From contig CAILTZ010000739.1 in assembly GCA_903837255.1 (NCBI GenBank), positions 1 through 6,014 on the forward strand: 6,014 nucleotides of DNA. The letters run 5' to 3'. Of this stretch, positions 1-3,558 are shown in pieces; position 1 is the stretch's first letter; each line of letters begins with the position of its first letter. Below the pieces are notes generated by a model. The model worked only from the letters and a program-made list of their open reading frames with translations, made no database searches and was not told where the DNA came from. Both the position numbers and the translations under genes were made by a program. The DNA is from an uncultured Pirellula sp. Lineage in GTDB: Bacteria > Planctomycetota > Planctomycetia > Pirellulales > Pirellulaceae.

Positions 1-293
1 CCAGCGATGAGGAACTGCACTTGAACACCGCTGGAGCTGCGAAATTCTTTCAGCTCATCATCCCATTCAAAGGATGCTGCTATGAGCAATTCTTTGACTT
101 TGGCCGAATCCGCAGCATTGATGATCCAATCGACATCGGTCGTGTTTCGTTGGTAACCATGAATGCACACCGCAACTTCGCCACAGATCGAATGGGCAAT
201 ACCCTCGGCTTCGAAGATTTGATGGCAAAGCAGAGCGATATCCCACAGAGACTCGTTGCCAAGCATTTCATATATCCGTGCAGTTGAAATCAT
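1..293 (-). CDS. Nucleotidyltransferase-fold-like protein, 5' part only (runs off left edge)
   Basis: An open minus-strand frame starts at ATG 293-291 and stays open to base 1, giving 97 codons without a stop, so the 3' part is outside the window. A TGAGGA-type ribosome site sits 7 nt before the ATG and a TATAAT box is further upstream, which supports this start; a second ATG at codon 10 is less likely. The diagnostic stretch is residues 38-57, with G-E-V-A-V-C-I-H-G-Y-Q-R-N-T-T-D-V-D. This resembles the GG-x-A-V...HG-x-x-R-x-T-x-D-x-D motif of MNT/AbiEii-like polymerase-beta-fold nucleotidyltransferases, with D53 and D55 as candidate metal ligands. A later V-Q-V-Q-F-L-I-A-G segment aligns with the strand that usually carries the third acidic residue, but here that position looks like Gln93. 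The usual second Gly of the GG motif is Glu39. The fold assignment is an inference from motif shape; substrate and role are unknown. It could be an inactive or diverged family member. Confidence 0.72.
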   Translation of the reverse strand, partial: MISTARIYEMLGNESLWDIALLCHQIFEAEGIAHSICGEVAVCIHGYQRNTTDVDWIINAADSAKVKELLIAASFEWDDELKEFRSSSGVQVQFLIA

Positions 294-316
294 TCCAAGT
301 CCTCAGCTTTTGGATG

Positions 317-322
317 ATTATA
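317..322 (-). promoter_or_regulatory. Perfect -10 box (TATAAT) for the leftmost gene
   Basis: The minus strand reads TATAAT here, 23 nt before the ATG of the nucleotidyltransferase-like gene, predicting a short 5' leader of about 15-20 nt. Seventeen bases upstream the hexamer is GCTAAC, a poor -35 element, and it is formed by the end of the adjacent 18-bp repeat array. An activator or the repeats themselves may matter for this promoter, but that is inference. Confidence 0.5.
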
Positions 323-339
323 GTCTACAAGGAGACAGA

Positions 340-411
340 GTTAGCCAACCGGCCTGTGTTAGCCAACCGGCCTGTGTTAGCCAACCGGCCTGTGTTAGCC
401 AACCGGTCTGG
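340..411. repeat. Four tandem copies of an 18-bp repeat
   Basis: The unit GTTAGCCAACCGGCCTGT occurs at 340-357, 358-375 and 376-393 exactly. A fourth copy at 394-411 differs at two positions (GGTCTGG in place of GGCCTGT). Each unit holds a CCGG core. Because 18 is a multiple of three, every plus-strand frame through it stays open or closed as a block, which creates spurious hexapeptide-repeat reading frames. On the minus strand each unit carries TAA in the frame of the Cys-rich gene, so that gene is followed by a series of in-frame stops. The array fills most of the 101-bp gap between the two left-hand genes and ends 17 bp from the TATAAT box. Exact identity of three copies suggests recent expansion or active copy-number change. 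Confidence 0.95.
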
Positions 412-428
412 GGGCCGGGGTGGCTAAC
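394..428 (-). terminator. Inverted repeat/hairpin at the 3' end of the Cys-rich gene
   Basis: GTTAGCCA (394-401) pairs perfectly with TGGCTAAC (421-428). Inside it CCGG (403-406) pairs with CCGG (415-418), leaving small bulges and an 8-nt loop. The stop codon of the minus-strand Cys-rich gene (397-395) lies in one arm. There is no T-tract after the stem on the minus strand, so this is not a classical intrinsic terminator. It may protect the 3' end of the transcript, weakly terminate, or simply be an inverted copy of the repeat. The other three repeat copies could pair with the same partner arm. Confidence 0.4.
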
Positions 429-682
429 TGCTCGTCGGCAGCCTGTAGCAAGAACTCGACCCGCTGGTCGAGGCTCGAGAGGGGTGGATAAAGGATCGGT
501 GTTTCGGGTGTCGGTTGCGGCTGGCTCGGAAGCTTCCAGAGCACTCCGCACCCGTAACACTTCACCGAGTTGCATGGCTGCGAATCGGATGCCTGTGGCG
601 ATTGGCAACGTGGATGGGAGGCGATAAACATGGCCCGCGAACAGTTCGGACAAGCCCCAGCGAAACGTATCGATTGCCCCAT
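395..682 (-). CDS. Small Cys-rich, zinc-ribbon-like protein (hypothetical)
   Basis: I do not recognise the family. From ATG 682-680 the product is 95 residues. It has C11-P-N-C14 and C42-Y-G-C45 knuckles 27 residues apart, which is the pattern of a zinc ribbon, plus extra Cys26 and Cys37 and His23 between them. A Pro-rich linker (residues 52-67) follows, then a short amphipathic segment (about 68-86) with L-D-Q-R-V-E-F-L-L-Q. The tail A-P-R-P-V-G and the stop are encoded by the inverted repeat and the adjoining 18-bp unit. I chose the ATG because AAGGA lies 9 nt before it. The frame is also open to a TTG at 751, which would add 23 residues (start M-P-T-P-L-D) but has no good ribosome site. 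A well-placed promoter lies upstream and codon use looks like real coding sequence. A nucleic-acid or protein-binding role is a guess from the ribbon. It is divergent from imuA, and no functional link to imuA is shown. Confidence 0.55.
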   Translation of the reverse strand: MGQSIRFAGACPNCSRAMFIASHPRCQSPQASDSQPCNSVKCYGCGVLWKLPSQPQPTPETPILYPPLSSLDQRVEFLLQAADEQLATPAPRPVG

Positions 683-792
683 AAAATCAGGTCCTTCGGA
701 TTTTTCGCGTGTGGTGAGAAAGTAACTTTGCAAATCCAACGGCGTTGGCAAAACCCATAGGTTTTGGAAGCCCCGTCTAGACCGCTGCTGGT

Positions 793-821
793 ATTTTCGG
801 AATTAAAGCAACCTTTGTCAA
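793..821 (-). promoter_or_regulatory. Sigma-70-type promoter for the Cys-rich gene
   Basis: On the minus strand TTGACA (821-816) is a perfect -35 element, followed by a 17-bp spacer and GAAAAT (798-793), which matches TATAAT at four of six positions. Transcription would begin near 786, giving a leader of about 100 nt to the ATG at 682 or about 35 nt to the TTG at 751. An AT-rich stretch and the 10-bp palindrome GCTTTAAAGC (822-831) abut the upstream side of the -35 box, a position suited to an UP-like element or an operator. Confidence 0.5.
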
Positions 822-850
822 GCTTTAAAGCGACTTTAAATCCCATTAAG

Positions 851-941
851 ATTTCCGCCTTCTTTTTTCTAGCCGTGACCAAAGGTGTCACTCGCAGCAG
901 GTCTACTAGGGAAATCCCCAGCGGAAATTCACAGCGGAAAT
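851..941. repeat. GCGGAAAT motif, three copies (one inverted, two direct)
   Basis: GCGGAAAT occurs at 921-928 and 934-941, within a repeated decamer AGCGGAAATT with a 13-bp period (920-929, 933-942). It also occurs inverted as ATTTCCGC at 851-858. All lie in the divergent intergenic region upstream of imuA. This spacing is suggestive of protein-binding sites, but chance cannot be excluded for 8-mers, and no regulator is known from the sequence. Confidence 0.45.
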
Positions 942-961
942 TGATGGACGAGACCGCGCTA

Positions 962-975
962 GAATGCTAGCATTC
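962..975. promoter_or_regulatory. Perfect 14-bp palindrome, candidate operator of imuA-imuB
   Basis: GAATGCTAGCATTC is a perfect inverted repeat ending 35 bp before the imuA start codon. It overlaps TAGAAT (960-965), a five-of-six match to a -10 box on the plus strand, although no convincing -35 lies 16-18 bp upstream of that. A repressor bound here could block RNA polymerase. imuA-imuB cassettes are commonly LexA-controlled, so a lineage-specific LexA box is the natural hypothesis. The sequence does not fit the LexA sites I know well (CTGT-N8-ACAG, GAAC-N4-GTTC, GTTC-N7-GTTC), so the regulator is unassigned. Confidence 0.45.
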
Positions 976-1010
976 CAGATCGGTGGCACGACTCACACAG
1001 GCTGCATCAA

Positions 1011-1838
1011 ATGATCGATACGGATTTGCTAAGCAGAAAAGGGTTGGTCAAGGAACTGGCCCAAGGGATCCGTTCGATGGAGACGGCCCATCGCCCCCAA
1101 GGGCTCTTGGTTTCGAGTGGCTCGGAGCAGATGGACCGTTGCTTGCCCTCCGGCGGATACGCCGCCGGAAGTCTTCTGGAGCTGACCTGCAATCCCCGGC
1201 AGCGAACCTCGGGCTGGGGTGGCTTAAGCTTGGCACTCAAAATGGCTAGGCCTTGGTTAAACGACGGCAAATACCTCGTCATGGTCGATTCGTACCGTCG
1301 GCTCTGCGCTCCGAGCCTGGTCGCAATGAAGATCCCCCTTGAACGCCTGATTGTGATCCGAACCGATAACGCTTCGGATTGGGTTTGGGGGCTCGACCAA
1401 GCCTTGCGCAGCCCTGCGGTCGGGGCGCTGATCAGCCCGGTTACCGAACTCGACGACCGCAGCGCGAGGCGTTTGCAGCTGGCAGTCGAGCAGGGTGGTG
1501 GACTAGGTATATTTCTCAGAGACCAGGTATCAGCCAAACGCAACCCAAGCTGGGCGGAGGTTCAGTGGCAAGTTCAATCCGTATCGAATCCATCGAGCTC
1601 AGCAAGCAGTCCTTACGCATCGCCATTGAAAAAACCTTCGGTGATGATGGAGCGTTGGTTCGACTTGGAACTGCTTCGAGCACCCGGCCGCCAAAGCTCC
1701 CGGCGAGTTCGTTTGGGAATCGATGCACAAGGAGAGTGGATAGAGTGCGATGAACGGAAATCCCCGCAGAGTGCTCAGCATTTGGCTTCCCAATTGGCCA
1801 TCGCAGCGCCTGGCCGCCGAGACCTGGCGGCTGGTTGA
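1011..1838 (+). CDS. imuA: ImuA-like RecA-fold mutasome accessory protein
   Basis: This is a 275-residue protein of the ImuA/RecA-like family, which acts with ImuB and DnaE2 in mutagenic translesion synthesis after DNA damage. Residues 33-58 (S-S-G-S-E-Q-M-D-R-C-L-P-S-G-G-Y...L-L-E-L) match the start of the family core. The strand Y-L-V-M-V-D (88-93) takes the Walker B place. The run V-I-R-T-D-N-A-S-D-W-V-W-G-L-D-Q-A-L-R (115-133) and the R-R-L-Q-L-A-V-E-Q-G-G-G-L-G segment (153-166) are also family-like. The expected Walker A region (about 60-75) has no GxxxxGK[ST], so ATP binding is doubtful, as is usual in ImuA. A Ser-rich stretch at 192-204 looks like a linker. The ATG at 1011 has only a weak AGG 9 nt upstream; an ATG at 1077 has AAGGG well placed and would remove 22 residues without touching the core. 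The C-terminal 29 codons overlap imuB in another frame. Confidence 0.83.
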   Translation: MIDTDLLSRKGLVKELAQGIRSMETAHRPQGLLVSSGSEQMDRCLPSGGYAAGSLLELTCNPRQRTSGWGGLSLALKMARPWLNDGKYLVMVDSYRRLCAPSLVAMKIPLERLIVIRTDNASDWVWGLDQALRSPAVGALISPVTELDDRSARRLQLAVEQGGGLGIFLRDQVSAKRNPSWAEVQWQVQSVSNPSSSASSPYASPLKKPSVMMERWFDLELLRAPGRQSSRRVRLGIDAQGEWIECDERKSPQSAQHLASQLAIAAPGRRDLAAG

Positions 1839-3552
1839 CTCTCGAGCATTACAGCCCGCTCCCGCCACGGTTTTGCTGTGCCAGGACCCACGTCGCGGCC
1901 GATTGGTCTCGGCCGCCAATGCCACTGCACGCTTTGCCGGTGTTCTGCCAGGCATGACGGCAACCCAAGCCAAATCGGTGGCCGAGAGCACGCAGCAATC
2001 GAATTGGAGCTGGGTCGAGCACGATCCTCAAGAGGACCTCGAAGAGATCTTCTCGCTGGCCGAACAGTTGATGCAGTTCAGCCCCTTAGTGGGCGTCGAG
2101 TCGATCGAAAAAAACCTTTGGGCTGGCCGATCGATCTTGCAGCCCCAATCGATCACGATGGACATCACCGGACTAGAAAGCTGGTATGGAGGCGAACTGG
2201 CCATGGCCATAGAGGTCCAGCGCTGGCTGACACGCGAGGGCCGCTTTGCATGCATCGGTATCGCCGATAGTGTCGGACAAGCTTGGGCGGTTTCCAATTA
2301 TTCCTTTCGCAAACAGGTCAGCGAGGCGATGTTCAAGATCGAGCGAGCGGAATCGTCGCTTGCGGATTCCCTTAACGAGTGCAACCGGACTGGAATCATC
2401 GAGCGGAATGCATCGCGCAAGCGTTTCTCGGAGCTTCCTATCGAGTCGCTCAGGCTCGACATTGAAACGGTTGCCAAATTGCACCGATTGGGGATTCGCA
2501 CGATCGAATCCCTGCAAGCTTTGCCCAGGCAATCGTTGACCTCCAGGTTCACTAGCCGATTGCTCGATCGCCTCGATCAGTGCTTGGACGCTCGCCCCGA
2601 GCCGATCTCGATCCGAAGCACGGGAGAATCTTTGGAAGTTTGCATCGATTTCGAGCACCCTATCTTTCTGCTTGAAGAGCTTCAGGAAGTTCTCCGGGAG
2701 AGCATCGCTCAACTTTGTCGCAAGCTCGAATCGATCGGCCATGGCACATGGCGATTGGTGGTCCGGCTAGGACTGGAAATTAGCACCATGCAAGTCCAAG
2801 AGGGCTCGCCCAGGGCGGTCCCGAGCCATGTGATTCAATTGGGGCTGTTTCAATCCAGCGACGATCCAACACACCTGCTGTGGCTCATCCAAGGTTGCTT
2901 GGAACGCAACCCACCTCAATTGAGCAAGAACCTAGGGATCAAGCACATTTTGGTGCAGGCTCCGTGGACCTCTGCGATCCGATGGAAACAGAACGCGCTG
3001 TTCGACAGCCAAACACTTCGCTATCGAGACGAAGCGGCCAAGCTCATCGATGGACTCGCAGCGCGCTTGGGGAGAAACCAAGTTGTAGGATTATCGCTGA
3101 TTCAGGATCCGATCCCGGAACGGCAAACCAAAACCAAACCCCTCACGGGACTTCGCAATGATGGCACCGAGCAATCCACCGAGCGGAAACTGCGCAAGCG
3201 GCCCATCGAGGATTTTCATAAGTCTCGATCCGTGGTGCCTCTGAGCGATGGGAGTTGGACTCGGCCCACGCAACTGCTCATCGCACCGCTTAAGCTCGAG
3301 GTTCAATGCGACTCGTCCGAGATTCCGACACGGATCCGATTGATCGGTGAATCGAGCAAGGGTGCATCCGCATCGAGCGATTTCCAGCGCATGGTCGAGG
3401 CGATTGGACCAGAGAGGATCGAAAGCAACTGGTGGTCCGGCCCGACTATCAGACGTAGCTACTATCGTATCGCGCTGGACTCGGGTATCTGGTGGTGGAT
3501 CTTTCAAGACCTATCGAACAAGCAGTGGTATCTGCACGGCCTGTTCCATTGA
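1750..3552 (+). CDS. imuB: ImuB, Y-family DNA polymerase homologue of the mutasome
   Basis: This 600-residue protein belongs to the ImuB branch of Y-family polymerases, known as a non-catalytic hub that links DnaE2, ImuA and the beta clamp. The start R-V-L-S-I-W-L-P-N-W-P-S-Q-R-L (7-21) is typical, and the Asp pair of active DinB enzymes is replaced by W/P there. The palm continues through S-P-L-V-G-V-E (111-117) and M-D-I-T-G...Y-G-G-E (137-149). A helix-hairpin-helix-like part lies near 230-270, with the little-finger-like region after it. Clamp-motif candidates are Q-N-A-L-F (414-418), at the place usual for ImuB just before the A-A-R-L-G...P-E-R segment (436-458), and Q-L-G-L-F (363-367). 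The tail G-P-E-R-I-E-S-N-W-W...Y-L-H-G-L-F (553-599) is a conserved ending. The frame has a TAG 9 nt before the ATG, so 1750 is the most upstream start possible; AAGGAG lies 15 nt away, rather far. Translation is probably coupled to imuA. No dnaE2 follows. Confidence 0.93.
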   Translation: MNGNPRRVLSIWLPNWPSQRLAAETWRLVDSRALQPAPATVLLCQDPRRGRLVSAANATARFAGVLPGMTATQAKSVAESTQQSNWSWVEHDPQEDLEEIFSLAEQLMQFSPLVGVESIEKNLWAGRSILQPQSITMDITGLESWYGGELAMAIEVQRWLTREGRFACIGIADSVGQAWAVSNYSFRKQVSEAMFKIERAESSLADSLNECNRTGIIERNASRKRFSELPIESLRLDIETVAKLHRLGIRTIESLQALPRQSLTSRFTSRLLDRLDQCLDARPEPISIRSTGESLEVCIDFEHPIFLLEELQEVLRESIAQLCRKLESIGHGTWRLVVRLGLEISTMQVQEGSPRAVPSHVIQLGLFQSSDDPTHLLWLIQGCLERNPPQLSKNLGIKHILVQAPWTSAIRWKQNALFDSQTLRYRDEAAKLIDGLAARLGRNQVVGLSLIQDPIPERQTKTKPLTGLRNDGTEQSTERKLRKRPIEDFHKSRSVVPLSDGSWTRPTQLLIAPLKLEVQCDSSEIPTRIRLIGESSKGASASSDFQRMVEAIGPERIESNWWSGPTIRRSYYRIALDSGIWWWIFQDLSNKQWYLHGLFH

Positions 3553-3558
3553 GGTCCA

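Larger units (their letters stand above)
683..1010. other. Divergent control region between the Cys-rich gene and imuA
   Basis: I see no convincing gene here. The short plus-strand frame at 764-970 has no family resemblance and lacks a good ribosome site. A minus-strand frame of 23 codons (758-687, M-G-F-A-N-A-V...) ends 4 nt before the Cys-rich gene's ATG and could be a leader peptide, but its ribosome site is poor. Control elements are the minus-strand promoter (793-821), the palindrome GCTTTAAAGC (822-831), an imperfect inverted repeat GTGAC-N7-GTCAC (875-891), the GCGGAAAT copies and the imuA-proximal palindrome (962-975). Confidence 0.5.

Noticed and set aside
21..287. An 88-codon plus-strand frame at the left edge
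   Set aside because: It is the antisense shadow of the nucleotidyltransferase-like minus-strand gene, which has a ribosome site, a promoter and recognisable motifs.
340..411. Possible CRISPR array
   Set aside because: The 18-bp units are directly abutting with no spacers and no cas genes are present, so this is a simple tandem repeat.
256..627. A plus-strand frame with a V-S-Q-P-A-C hexapeptide repeat
   Set aside because: The repeat peptide is just the 18-bp DNA repeat read in frame. It overlaps two better-supported minus-strand genes and has no plausible start region.
862..868. T-rich run as an intrinsic terminator on the plus strand
   Set aside because: No stable GC-rich hairpin precedes it and there is no plus-strand gene upstream to terminate.
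2173..2742. A 189-codon minus-strand frame inside imuB
   Set aside because: It is a shadow of the conserved ImuB coding frame, with no recognisable domain or ribosome site.
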